From assembly GCA_964407525.1 (NCBI GenBank), contig CAYOWC010000042.1, forward strand, positions 1-23,356: a DNA stretch of 23,356 nucleotides, read 5' to 3'. This DNA is from DUZB01 sp964407525. GTDB lineage: Bacteria > Desulfobacterota > DSM-4660 > Desulfatiglandales > Desulfatiglandaceae. The position numbers were made by a program, and so were the translations under genes. Of this stretch, positions 1 through 7,150 are shown piece after piece. The notes under the pieces are model-generated. The model had not been told where the DNA came from. It saw only the letters and a program-made list of their open reading frames with translations, and did not search any database. Each line of letters starts with the position of its first letter. Positions within the stretch are counted from its first letter, which is position 1.

Positions 1-384
1 GCCTATAGATTATAATGAATTGTTTCCATGTTTCAATGGGAGAAAGGAAAACGGTACCATTTTTTGGCATCCTTCATGTAAGCCAAAGAGTAGTTTACGG
101 TTTTTTGTGATAAAATCCTTACGGATCAATTCCAAAATCCTAATCTCAAGGAGTTTAGACCTGCCCGCCATGGCCGTTGCCACTCTATTTTGAGATTAGT
201 CAATATTGCCATCCCCCGTTATTTGGGAACCATTCTGCTGATGGTTAGGCGAGGCAGGCGGGCGTAAGCCTTTTATTGCTTTTTCTTCGAAAGTGCAAAC
301 CGATAAATCAAGGATGCCGATTGATCTTTCCATTGTTGTCTGGTATTTCTAATGATCGAATTCGTGGCTTATGCTGTTACCCAA
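1..384. other. Non-coding left edge
   Basis: No convincing gene is seen. One frame is open from base 2 to a stop near 190 without a start codon, but its translation looks like no known protein end. A 10-bp inverted repeat is present (CTAATCTCAA at 140-149 and TTGAGATTAG at 190-199), and GC-rich words resembling each other lie at 160-169 and 252-264. This resembles repeat-laden intergenic DNA rather than a gene remnant. Confidence 0.5.
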
Positions 385-385
385 A

Positions 386-550
386 AGCACTTAGCTTTTA
401 AGCTATTAGCCGTTAGCTTAATGATGTAAATGAGTTGTATTAGTTTTTCCTGTATTGCAACTTTCACTTTTTGATGCTAAGCTGTTTCTCCGTAAACGAC
501 TTATATTGTAGCGCTAAGAGCTAACGGCTAAGCGCTAATTGCAGCTATTT
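386..550. repeat. MITE-like inverted-repeat element, copy A
   Basis: TTAGCCGTTAGCT at 406-418 is the reverse complement of AGCTAACGGCTAA at 519-531, giving a 13-bp stem around about 100 nt. The right end carries GCTAATTGCAGC (534-545). A second copy lies at 10385-10560 and shares TAGCCGTTAGCTTA, CACTTTTTGATGCT, CCGTAAA and CTAATTGCA in the same order. No open frame or transposase lies inside. It ends about 70 nt before the start codon of the next gene. It could be a MITE or a REP-like element; the homology between the copies is seen directly, the class is inference. Confidence 0.6.
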
Positions 551-617
551 GGTGTTATGCAACATGCCTTGTTGTATGAATTGATTTATTTGACAAATCC
601 TTTACAAAGGAGCTCTC

Positions 618-1574
618 ATGAAGGTTCTGGTTACCGGCGGTGCCGGTTTCATCGGTTCAAATGTGGTGGATGGTCTTGTTGCGGCCGGCCATCAGGTTGT
701 TGTTGTTGACAATCTTTACACTGGAAAACGTTCCAACGTCAACCCGCAAGCGCTCTTTTGCGAAACGGATATCCGTTCGGAAGAAGCGGGTCGTCTGATT
801 GAACGGGAGAGACCGGCTGTTTTGATCCATCATGCTGCACAGATAAGCGTCCCCGATTCCGTCAGGAATCCTCTTTTTGATGCGGATGTGAATATCAAGG
901 GTTTTCTCAATCTCCTGGAAGCGTGTGTGAGAGCCGATGTGGAGAAAGTCATCTTCATCTCCTCCGGAGGCGCTATTTATGGTGAGGCAGCCGAATATCC
1001 AACTTCCGAGAAATACATGCCCAATCCGCTTTCGCCCTATGCCGTGACTAAATATTCATCGGAGCATTATCTGGATTTCTACAGGCATCAATACGGCCTG
1101 GAGTTCACCACACTTCGTTACGCCAATGTCTATGGCCCTCGCCAGGTGCCGCACGGAGAAGCGGGGGTCGTGGCTATTTTTATGGACAACCTTATGAAAA
1201 ATGCAACTTCTACCGTGAATCATTTTCCCGATGATGATAAGGGGATGATTCGTGACTATTGCTATGTGGGAGATGTGGTAAAGGCAAACCTTGCCGCTCT
1301 TGAAAAGGGAAAGGGGGATTTTTTTAATATCGGAACCGGGGCGGGCACCAGGACCCTGGACCTGTACAATACCATCTTCAAGGCTTTTAAAAAGGCCCGA
1401 CCCCAGGTCCCTGATGAACTGTCAATCGTTGTGCGACAGGTTGCCCGCCCGGGAGATCTGGAAAGAAGCTGTCTCGTGGTAAAAAAGGCCCGCCGGATTT
1501 TGGGATGGGAGCCGGAGACCAATCTTGAGGAAGGAATTCGAAAGACGTTGGAGTGGCGTTTGAGTCTGGTTTGA
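618..1574 (+). CDS. NAD-dependent epimerase/dehydratase, UDP-glucose 4-epimerase-like
   Basis: A 318-residue extended short-chain dehydrogenase. The N-terminal Rossmann motif GGAGFIG is at residues 7-13, followed by acidic D31, which would bind the NAD ribose. The catalytic YxxxK is Y141-K145 (YAVTK), with the Ser-bearing SSGGAIYG stretch at 115-122. Family knowledge places such enzymes in nucleotide-sugar interconversion (UDP-glucose/UDP-galactose or N-acetyl forms) for surface polysaccharide in the cytoplasm; the exact sugar cannot be read here. The start is supported by an AAAGGAGC ribosome site at 606-613. The gene stands alone: a repeat element lies upstream and a strong terminator at 1726-1752 separates it from groESL. 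It is not a close paralog of the second epimerase at 4334, which has the UDP-glucuronate epimerase signature. Confidence 0.88.
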   Translation: MKVLVTGGAGFIGSNVVDGLVAAGHQVVVVDNLYTGKRSNVNPQALFCETDIRSEEAGRLIERERPAVLIHHAAQISVPDSVRNPLFDADVNIKGFLNLLEACVRADVEKVIFISSGGAIYGEAAEYPTSEKYMPNPLSPYAVTKYSSEHYLDFYRHQYGLEFTTLRYANVYGPRQVPHGEAGVVAIFMDNLMKNATSTVNHFPDDDKGMIRDYCYVGDVVKANLAALEKGKGDFFNIGTGAGTRTLDLYNTIFKAFKKARPQVPDELSIVVRQVARPGDLERSCLVVKKARRILGWEPETNLEEGIRKTLEWRLSLV

Positions 1575-1582
1575 AACATTTA

Positions 1583-1620
1583 GGTTCAAGGTTCAGCGGT
1601 TCACGGTTCCGAGTTCACGG
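1583..1620. repeat. Short degenerate tandem repeat (GGTTCA words)
   Basis: Four to five imperfect copies of GGTTCA/AGTTCACGG run directly after the epimerase stop codon. Similar word repeats with different sequence occur at 20601-20646. No function is evident. Confidence 0.5.
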
Positions 1621-1636
1621 CACTTGAGTGTTGTTT

Positions 1637-1667
1637 CGTTCTCTGCGTCTTTGCGTCTCTGCGCGAA
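1637..1667. repeat. Dispersed CTCTGCG repeat, copy 1
   Basis: A 31-nt string built from CTCTGCG/CTTTGCG words. The same string with three substitutions occurs at 15160-15190 (CGTTCTCTGCG, 8 variable nt, TCTCTGCGCGA). It lies between a stop codon and a terminator here and in a convergent intergenic region there. It is non-coding; no function can be assigned. Confidence 0.65.
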
Positions 1668-1725
1668 AACTCGTGTGAGAAGTCCTCTCCTTGGTTTGCC
1701 TGGTGTGAAAAGAAAAATGGTTCTG

Positions 1726-1752
1726 AGACCGACCGTGTCGGTCTTTTTTTTT
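1726..1752 (+). terminator. Rho-independent terminator of the first epimerase gene
   Basis: AGACCGAC, a 3-nt CGT loop, and GTCGGTCT form a perfect 8-bp stem followed directly by a run of T. It lies 150 nt after the stop codon of the epimerase and before the groESL promoter region, so it insulates the two transcripts. Confidence 0.85.
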
Positions 1753-1760
1753 CTGCACAC

Positions 1761-1788
1761 TTGACATTTGCGAGGGGGTCATTATTTT
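1761..1788 (+). promoter_or_regulatory. Candidate groESL promoter
   Basis: TTGACA (1761-1766), a 16-nt spacer and TATTTT (1783-1788) fit a vegetative promoter just after the upstream terminator. It would give a leader of about 280 nt. A second TTGACA at 1902 has no good -10 at normal spacing. I searched for the CIRCE inverted repeat (TTAGCACTC/GAGTGCTAA) between here and the groES start and did not see it, so HrcA control is not indicated. The region 1790-2073 otherwise holds no gene; an imperfect hairpin lies near 1954-1983. Confidence 0.4.
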
Positions 1789-2073
1789 CATGCTGTCGGA
1801 AATTTTTTATACGTTCCTTTTGGTTATCTAAGAATCCCTTGATTTTTTCTTGATAAATTCCAACAAATAAAATCCGGCTTAGTGAGATCGCTTTTTATGT
1901 GTTGACATAACTTGGCGGTATGTTGGGATGCTTGATTACGCATCCTTCCTTTATGAAAGAATTTATAGATTCTGAGGCTTTCATTGCCTGAAGGCCTACG
2001 GAATGTTTGAATGTTTGAGGGACTTATGGTGTTTGGATAGGCCATTACTATTATTTGAGAGGAGATTGAAGAA

Positions 2074-2361
2074 ATGAAAGTAAAACCGTTGCATGACCGT
2101 GTTATTGTAAAGAGGGTGGAAGAGGAAGCAACAACCAAGGGTGGCATTATTATTCCCGATACGGCAAAAGAAAAGCCTGTAGAAGGGGAAATTATTGCTG
2201 TTGGTGATGGAAAGACGGGAGATGATGGTAAAAAAATTGCCTTGGAAGTGAAAGTCGGAGACAAAGTGCTTTTCGGAAAATATGCCGGAACGGAGATCCA
2301 GATTGATGGTGAAGAAAACCTTATTATGAGAGAAGATGATATTATTGCGATCATCGAGTAG
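2074..2361 (+). CDS. groES: Co-chaperonin GroES (Hsp10)
   Basis: A 95-residue protein, normal for GroES. It begins with KVKPLHDRVIVKR and contains the GGIIIPDTAKEKP mobile-loop region (about residues 24-36), which in this family contacts GroEL, and ends with the conserved REDDIIAIIE. GroES caps the GroEL ring in the cytoplasm and forms the folding chamber. The start follows a GAGAGGAG ribosome site at 2057-2064. groEL follows 75 nt downstream on the same strand with no terminator between, the standard groESL operon. Confidence 0.98.
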   Translation: MKVKPLHDRVIVKRVEEEATTKGGIIIPDTAKEKPVEGEIIAVGDGKTGDDGKKIALEVKVGDKVLFGKYAGTEIQIDGEENLIMREDDIIAIIE

Positions 2362-2436
2362 CCTTTCTTCAGAAATGTCTCCAATCGCATGAGAATAATC
2401 TACAGTTATTAAAAATCTTAGGGAGGAAATTTTAAG

Positions 2437-4089
2437 ATGGCTAAAGTGATTAAATATAATGTGAAAGCCAGGGAAGCGATGCTCCAGGGTATTGACACGC
2501 TCGCCAATGCAGTAAAGGTAACATTGGGCCCGAAGGGTCGAAATGTTATTTTGGATAAATCTTTCGGTGCTCCTACCATTACGAAAGACGGCGTTACTGT
2601 TGCCAAAGAGATCGATCTGGAAGATAAGTTTGAGAATATGGGCGCTCAGATGGTTAAGGAAGTCGCTTCCAAGACCTCTGATGTGGCCGGTGACGGTACC
2701 ACAACCGCAACGATCCTTGCCCAGGCCATTTACAGGGAAGGTTCAAAGCTCGTTGCCGCCGGTATGAATCCCATGGCTCTTAAGAGGGGTATTGAGAAAG
2801 CGGTTGAAGTGGCCGTTGCCGAACTGAAAAAGATGTCTAAACCTACGAAAGACCAGGAAGAGATCGCCCAGGTGGGAACCATTTCCGCGAATAATGACAG
2901 CACCATTGGAAATATTATCGCCGAAGCCATGAACAAGGTGGGAAAAGAAGGCGTCATCACCGTTGAAGAAGCCAAGAGCATGGACACGACCCTTGAAGTG
3001 GTTGAGGGGATGCAGTTTGACCGTGGTTACCTTTCTCCCTATTTTGTTACTGATGCCGAAAAAATGGAAGTTAATCTTACCGAGCCCTACATCCTGCTCA
3101 ATGAGAAAAAGATCAGCAGCATGAAAGATCTGATTCCTATTCTGGAGCAGATTGCCAAGATGGGGAAACCTCTCCTGATTATTGCTGAGGATATTGAGGG
3201 TGAAGCCCTTGCTACCCTGGTTGTGAACAAGTTGAGAGGAACCCTGCAGGTGGCCGCTGTAAAAGCACCGGGTTTTGGCGACAGGCGAAAAGCCATGCTG
3301 GAAGATATCGCAATCCTGACCGGTGGAAAGGTCATTTCCGAAGACCTCGGGCTGAAGCTGGAAAACATTACTCTGAACGATCTTGGTACGGCCAAGACCG
3401 TCCGGATCGACAAAGACAACAGCACCATCGTGGACGGTGGCGGTGTAAGGGGTGATCTGGAAGGCAGGGTCAAACAGATCAGGGCACAGGTTGATGAGAC
3501 CACCTCCGACTACGATCGCGAAAAGCTGCAGGAAAGACTGGCCAAGCTGATCGGCGGCGTTGCGGTCATCAATGTGGGCGCAGCAACCGAAATCGAGATG
3601 AAAGAGAAAAAGGCCAGAGTGGAAGATGCATTGAATGCCACAAGGGCCGCTGTAGAAGAAGGAATTGTACCTGGTGGTGGTGTAGCCCTGGTTCGTGCCA
3701 TTCCGGTTGTTGCAAAGCTGAAACTGGAAGGGGAAGAACAGTCCGGTGTGAACATCGTCCTGAGAGCCTTGGAAGAGCCGATTCGCCAGATCGCCAACAA
3801 CGCCGGCATGGAAGGTTCCGTGGTCGTTGAAAAGGTGAAGGGCGAGAAAGGCGCTGTCGGTTTTAATGCGGAATCAGGCGAGTACCAGGACCTGATCAAG
3901 AACGGAATCATTGATCCGACCAAAGTGACCCGTTTTGCACTGCAGAACGCCGCGTCGGTTTCTTCTCTGCTCCTGACGACGGAAGCCATGATCGCGGATA
4001 AACCCGAAGAGAAATCGGATATGCCTGGAATGCCGCCAGGTGGTATGGGTGGCATGGGCGGTATGGGTGGCATGGGCGGCATGATGTAG
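2437..4089 (+). CDS. groEL: Chaperonin GroEL (Hsp60)
   Basis: A 550-residue chaperonin of full family length. The ATP-binding signature GDGTTTA lies at residues 85-91 with D86 matching the nucleotide-contacting Asp of known GroELs. KVTLGPKGRNV (27-37) and KAPGFGDRRKAM in the apical/intermediate region are also diagnostic. The C-terminus is the Gly-Gly-Met repeat tail (GMGGMGGMGGMGGMM). It folds client proteins with GroES using ATP. The start has an AGGGAGGA ribosome site at 2420-2427. A strong terminator at 4124-4163 ends the operon. No second groEL is present in the window. Confidence 0.98.
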   Translation: MAKVIKYNVKAREAMLQGIDTLANAVKVTLGPKGRNVILDKSFGAPTITKDGVTVAKEIDLEDKFENMGAQMVKEVASKTSDVAGDGTTTATILAQAIYREGSKLVAAGMNPMALKRGIEKAVEVAVAELKKMSKPTKDQEEIAQVGTISANNDSTIGNIIAEAMNKVGKEGVITVEEAKSMDTTLEVVEGMQFDRGYLSPYFVTDAEKMEVNLTEPYILLNEKKISSMKDLIPILEQIAKMGKPLLIIAEDIEGEALATLVVNKLRGTLQVAAVKAPGFGDRRKAMLEDIAILTGGKVISEDLGLKLENITLNDLGTAKTVRIDKDNSTIVDGGGVRGDLEGRVKQIRAQVDETTSDYDREKLQERLAKLIGGVAVINVGAATEIEMKEKKARVEDALNATRAAVEEGIVPGGGVALVRAIPVVAKLKLEGEEQSGVNIVLRALEEPIRQIANNAGMEGSVVVEKVKGEKGAVGFNAESGEYQDLIKNGIIDPTKVTRFALQNAASVSSLLLTTEAMIADKPEEKSDMPGMPPGGMGGMGGMGGMGGMM

Positions 4090-4123
4090 TCGGATAGCCC
4101 ATTCATTCCATGAAGTTTTAGTG

Positions 4124-4163
4124 AAAATTGCATCCGGAAGTTTCTTCCGGGTGCAATTTTTTT
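4124..4163 (+). terminator. Rho-independent terminator of groESL
   Basis: AAAATTGCATCCGGAAG and its near-complement TTCCGGGTGCAATTTT form a long stem with one G-T wobble and a small loop, followed by a T run. It lies 35 nt after the groEL stop. Confidence 0.92.
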
Positions 4164-4282
4164 GCTATGGAGATACAGATAGGATGTAGTTTGTGCCATA
4201 GCTCAGCTTTTTAGGAATTCATCAATGGCTGAATATTTCTCGCTTTTTCTCGGTGATTCTGATATATGAGTTTTTATCAAGC

Positions 4283-4309
4283 AATGACCAGGTAAGCGAA
4301 GACTCCGAT
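4283..4309. repeat. Single-unit copy of the GGTAAGCGAAGACTCCGAT repeat
   Basis: AATGACCAGGTAAGCGAAGACTCCGAT here matches the units found twice in tandem at 8697-8744 and 12828-12875. It ends about 24 nt before the start codon of the following epimerase gene. The remaining DNA between groEL and this gene holds only a 7-bp inverted repeat (GCTATGG at 4164, CCATAGC at 4196). Confidence 0.8.
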
Positions 4310-4333
4310 GAAGAATAGCGAGGTGAAATGAAG

Positions 4334-5299
4334 ATGCTGGACAAACAGGTTGTCGCGATTACGGGCGCTGCAGGTTTCATAGGATTCCATCTGTCTAAGA
4401 GACTCCTGGAGATGGGATACGATGTGATTGGCATAGACAATCTGAATGATTACTACGACCCAGGTCTGAAAAAGGCACGGTTGACTATTCTTGACGAGAA
4501 ACCCGGGTTTCATTTTTACCAAGTTGATATTCACGATATGCCTTCGCTCAGTGATGTATTCAGTACGCACCGCGTAGATATCATCTGTAATCTCGCTGCT
4601 CAGGCCGGGGTGAGGCATTCCCTGAAGGACCCCTTTGCCTACCAGAAAAGCAATGTGGAAGGCTTTCTGAACATCATCGAAATGGCAAGGACTTATGAGG
4701 TGAAAAATCTTGTCTTTGCTTCTTCTTCTTCTGTTTACGGAAAAAACAAAAAGATTCCATATAGCGTGGATGACAGGGTAGATAATCCCATTTCTCTCTA
4801 TGCGGCTACAAAAAAGGCCAATGAATTGATGGCCCATGCCTACAGCCATCTTTTTCAAATCCCATGCACGGGGTTGCGGTATTTTACGGTTTACGGGCCC
4901 TGGGGGCGGCCGGATATGGCCCTGTTTCTGTTCGCGGATGCCATTTTGAAAGGGCGACCTATTAACGTCTTTAATTATGGGAAAATGAGAAGGGATTTTA
5001 CATACATCGACGATATTGTGGACGGAACGATACGCGCCATCGAAAGGCCCGTCCCCTACGAGATCTTCAACCTTGGTAATTCCGATTCGGTCGAATTAAT
5101 GGATTTTATTGGGGTGATTGAAGAGGAGTTGGGGATGAAGGCAGAGAAGATCATGATGCCCCTTCAGCCCGGAGATGTGGCGGAAACAACGGCGAATATC
5201 GAGAAATCAGAAAAGATGCTGGGTTTTAGTCCCAGAACCCCCCTTCGGGAAGGCATTCGTAATTTTATCGCCTGGTACCGAGATTATTACTCCGTGTAA
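4334..5299 (+). CDS. UDP-glucuronate 4-epimerase-like NAD-dependent epimerase
   Basis: An extended short-chain dehydrogenase of about 321 residues. Numbered from the in-frame ATG at 4328, it has the Rossmann motif GAAGFIG at 13-19, SSSSVYG at 132-138 and catalytic Y158/K162 (YAATK). The stretch YGPWGRPDMALFLFADAI and the following GKMRRDFTYIDDIVDG are typical of UDP-glucuronate 4-epimerases, which make UDP-galacturonate for capsule or LPS. The ATG at 4334 is preferred because the AGGTGA ribosome site (4320-4325) is 8 nt from it but only 2 nt from the ATG at 4328. It stands alone between the groESL terminator and the convergent traB-family gene. No glycosyltransferase neighbour is present, so the pathway is inferred from family only. 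Confidence 0.88.
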   Translation: MLDKQVVAITGAAGFIGFHLSKRLLEMGYDVIGIDNLNDYYDPGLKKARLTILDEKPGFHFYQVDIHDMPSLSDVFSTHRVDIICNLAAQAGVRHSLKDPFAYQKSNVEGFLNIIEMARTYEVKNLVFASSSSVYGKNKKIPYSVDDRVDNPISLYAATKKANELMAHAYSHLFQIPCTGLRYFTVYGPWGRPDMALFLFADAILKGRPINVFNYGKMRRDFTYIDDIVDGTIRAIERPVPYEIFNLGNSDSVELMDFIGVIEEELGMKAEKIMMPLQPGDVAETTANIEKSEKMLGFSPRTPLREGIRNFIAWYRDYYSV

Positions 5300-5409
5300 A
5301 CGGCGTTTTTGGGCTTCGCTCTTTGTTCGTCGTTTTCGTAGAGACCTTTGTGAAACAAGTGGTTCTGTTGGTTTCTGCCCGTTAGTGCTTTTTAACCGTG
5401 AACCGTGTA

Positions 5410-6573
5410 TCACGATAAAACCCTGGCCATCAAAGGCAGGGCCACAAACGCTCCTATAGAACTACCCATATTTGTGAAAATAACCACCAATAGAATCCTT
5501 GTGATCTTATTGGACCAGAACCCCTTCACGGAGGCGATGTCCTCCGGCAACCGCTCGAAATCTTTCACCCTCGGTTTCCTAATGAATGTCTCCACCAGAC
5601 CGGACACCCACCCGGCGGCAATCATCGGGTTTAACGAGGTAATGGGGGATGCCACGATTGCCGAAAGGATGGTCAAGGGGTGGGCCAGCGCCGCTGCCGC
5701 ACCAATGCCGGCAAGAATCGCATTGGCCAGGACCCACCATTTGATGAGTTCCGTACCCGCAGCTGATCCCGCCATAAAAAAACCGGCTACGATCAATCCG
5801 ATGACCAGGATTGGAATTCCCCATTTCAGAAAAGGGACAAATTTGCCTTTGGGTGGAAGGACTTCCAGTTTTTCGAGATCAACAGGTTGATCCCAGTTCT
5901 TTTTGATTCCGGGAATATGACCGGCTCCTACGACTGCAACAATCCGTTGTCCCGGTGCCGTCCTTATCTTTTCTGTGAGATATTGATCCCTTTCATCGAT
6001 CAGGACCATTCTCAACTCAGGAAGAAGGTCTCCTATTTCTTTCAGAAGGGTTTCCAGCATGTCCTCCTGTTTCATCTTCTCGATATCTTCCTTCTCGATG
6101 GAGTCTACTTCCCCAAAGGATGTAACCAACTGGGCCAGGAGTTTTATTTTGGTCCAGAGTCCCATCAGGCGCCAGGCCCTTGAAAGGGTAGTGCGGACAT
6201 CCCTGTCTGCGAGATGGATGGAGGCCCCGGTTGCCTCGGCCGCCTTTATAGCTTCAAGCATCTCCTGCCCCGGCTTAATTCCCAGTTTCTTGCCAATTTT
6301 TTTTTGAAAAGAGGCTAACATGAGATTGGACAGAAGCAGAAAGGCCTTTTTTTCTTTTATGACCTTGATAAGATCCGTATCTTTCCATTTATTGCCCTGT
6401 GTCATGGACTGATATCTGGACTCACACAACTCCACGCAGACTGTGTCAAAATGTTCATCGTTGATCACTTTGGTGACAAGTTCTGCACTTTCTTTTGAAA
6501 CATGGGCTGTGCCGACCAGAACCACCTCTTTCCCTTCGAAGGTAAGATGGTGAATATTGCTTTCATTTGTCAT
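5410..6573 (-). CDS. TraB/PrgY family membrane protein
   Basis: A 387-residue protein with the TraB-family GTAHVS motif at residues 21-26, the CVELCESRY acidic motif at 46-54 and the GAGHIPG motif at 216-222. These are the conserved His/Glu positions of the TraB/GumN fold. The N-terminal domain is soluble (1-245). The C-terminal third has several hydrophobic segments (about 251-272, 278-298, 301-330, 358-386). Enterococcal PrgY/TraB reduces pheromone activity; the fold is suspected to be a metallopeptidase, but the role in this lineage is not established. Its start overlaps the end of the upstream gene by 11 nt, and an AAGGAA site lies just inside that gene, so the two are co-translated. The convergent epimerase gene ends 110 nt away with no clear terminator between. 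Confidence 0.85.
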   Translation of the reverse strand: MTNESNIHHLTFEGKEVVLVGTAHVSKESAELVTKVINDEHFDTVCVELCESRYQSMTQGNKWKDTDLIKVIKEKKAFLLLSNLMLASFQKKIGKKLGIKPGQEMLEAIKAAEATGASIHLADRDVRTTLSRAWRLMGLWTKIKLLAQLVTSFGEVDSIEKEDIEKMKQEDMLETLLKEIGDLLPELRMVLIDERDQYLTEKIRTAPGQRIVAVVGAGHIPGIKKNWDQPVDLEKLEVLPPKGKFVPFLKWGIPILVIGLIVAGFFMAGSAAGTELIKWWVLANAILAGIGAAAALAHPLTILSAIVASPITSLNPMIAAGWVSGLVETFIRKPRVKDFERLPEDIASVKGFWSNKITRILLVVIFTNMGSSIGAFVALPLMARVLS

Positions 6574-7084
6574 GAATGTTTGGTTCCTTTTTTTTTAGAT
6601 GGCTTAACATAATCCTTGTTAAAATATAAGCAAGGATGAAGATGAAAACATAACTTACTGTTCCATCGAGGAAAGACAGGTTCAATGGAAACGGAAAGTC
6701 CACGGATGAAAATCGTATTTCAAGCCAGGCAAGGGCCAGGGGAACGGGCCATAGGGAAGATGAGGCCATAGCGACTTGAAGAAAAAAAGTTTTGCCGTAG
6801 GCGTCATTAGCCAGTTTATTGATGGCCTTGTAGGCGGGTTTATTTCCGCTGCGAAGGGCGTTCATGGACTGATTGTGGTGGTCCTCGACCTGTTTGATGG
6901 TTTCTTTCACCGTTTTGCGATTGACCCTGAACACAAGGGCCATGGTCAACCGGCCCAGGAGTGCAGTCCAGATAGCAAGCGCAAAAGTACCCACCCACCA
7001 TCCGATAACCGGGTTTTCAAAAAAACGATAGGGGGCTATCAGAAAAGAATCGGCAGCTTTCAGTACCGTCGGAATAAGATCCAT
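6563..7084 (-). CDS. Small membrane protein, possibly DUF106/Oxa1-superfamily-like
   Basis: A 173-residue protein not recognised with certainty. It has an N-terminal hydrophobic segment (28-52), a polar charged helical stretch likely to form a coiled coil (54-95), then two hydrophobic segments (98-122 and 140-161) and a Lys-rich tail. One transmembrane helix, a cytosolic helical hairpin and two more helices is the layout of the DUF106/TMCO1/EMC3 branch of the Oxa1/YidC superfamily, and the S-x-W-P stretch before helix 2 is suggestive. This assignment is inference. It overlaps the traB-family gene by 11 nt, so the two products probably act together in the membrane. The ATG at 7084 has no evident Shine-Dalgarno and lies 16 nt after a 13-bp hairpin. 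Confidence 0.7.
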   Translation of the reverse strand: MDLIPTVLKAADSFLIAPYRFFENPVIGWWVGTFALAIWTALLGRLTMALVFRVNRKTVKETIKQVEDHHNQSMNALRSGNKPAYKAINKLANDAYGKTFFLQVAMASSSLWPVPLALAWLEIRFSSVDFPFPLNLSFLDGTVSYVFIFILAYILTRIMLSHLKKKEPNIHDK

Positions 7085-7100
7085 GCAGGTGTCCGAACGA

Positions 7101-7131
7101 AAACGCCCCGGGATTTAGTCCCGGGGCGTTT
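7101..7131 (-). terminator. Strong hairpin between tauE-like gene and the membrane-protein gene
   Basis: AAACGCCCCGGGA, a 5-nt loop and TCCCGGGGCGTTT form a perfect 13-bp GC-rich stem. On the minus strand it follows the stop of the TauE/SafE gene by about 20 nt and is followed by TTTTCGTTC, a short T tract, so it should terminate that transcript. The next gene starts 16 nt later, so the hairpin may also act as an attenuator, allowing partial read-through. Confidence 0.8.
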
Positions 7132-7150
7132 GAAAATCAGGCTTTCTGAA

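Noticed and set aside
2..190. Frame open from the window edge, possible 3' end of an upstream gene
   Set aside because: The translation has no recognisable motif and runs through inverted and GC-rich repeat words; not enough support to call a gene.
1824..2390. Open frame of 188 codons antisense to groES and its leader
   Set aside because: Ser/Ile-rich shadow of groES; it has no coding signature and would cover the groES ribosome site.
3510..4199. Open frame of 229 codons antisense to groEL
   Set aside because: Its Pro/Met-rich run is only the reverse of the GroEL GGM tail, and it crosses the groESL terminator.
4164..4202. Inverted repeat GCTATGG/CCATAGC as an operator for the second epimerase
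   Set aside because: A 7-bp match with a 25-nt loop directly after a terminator is within chance expectation; no promoter overlaps it.
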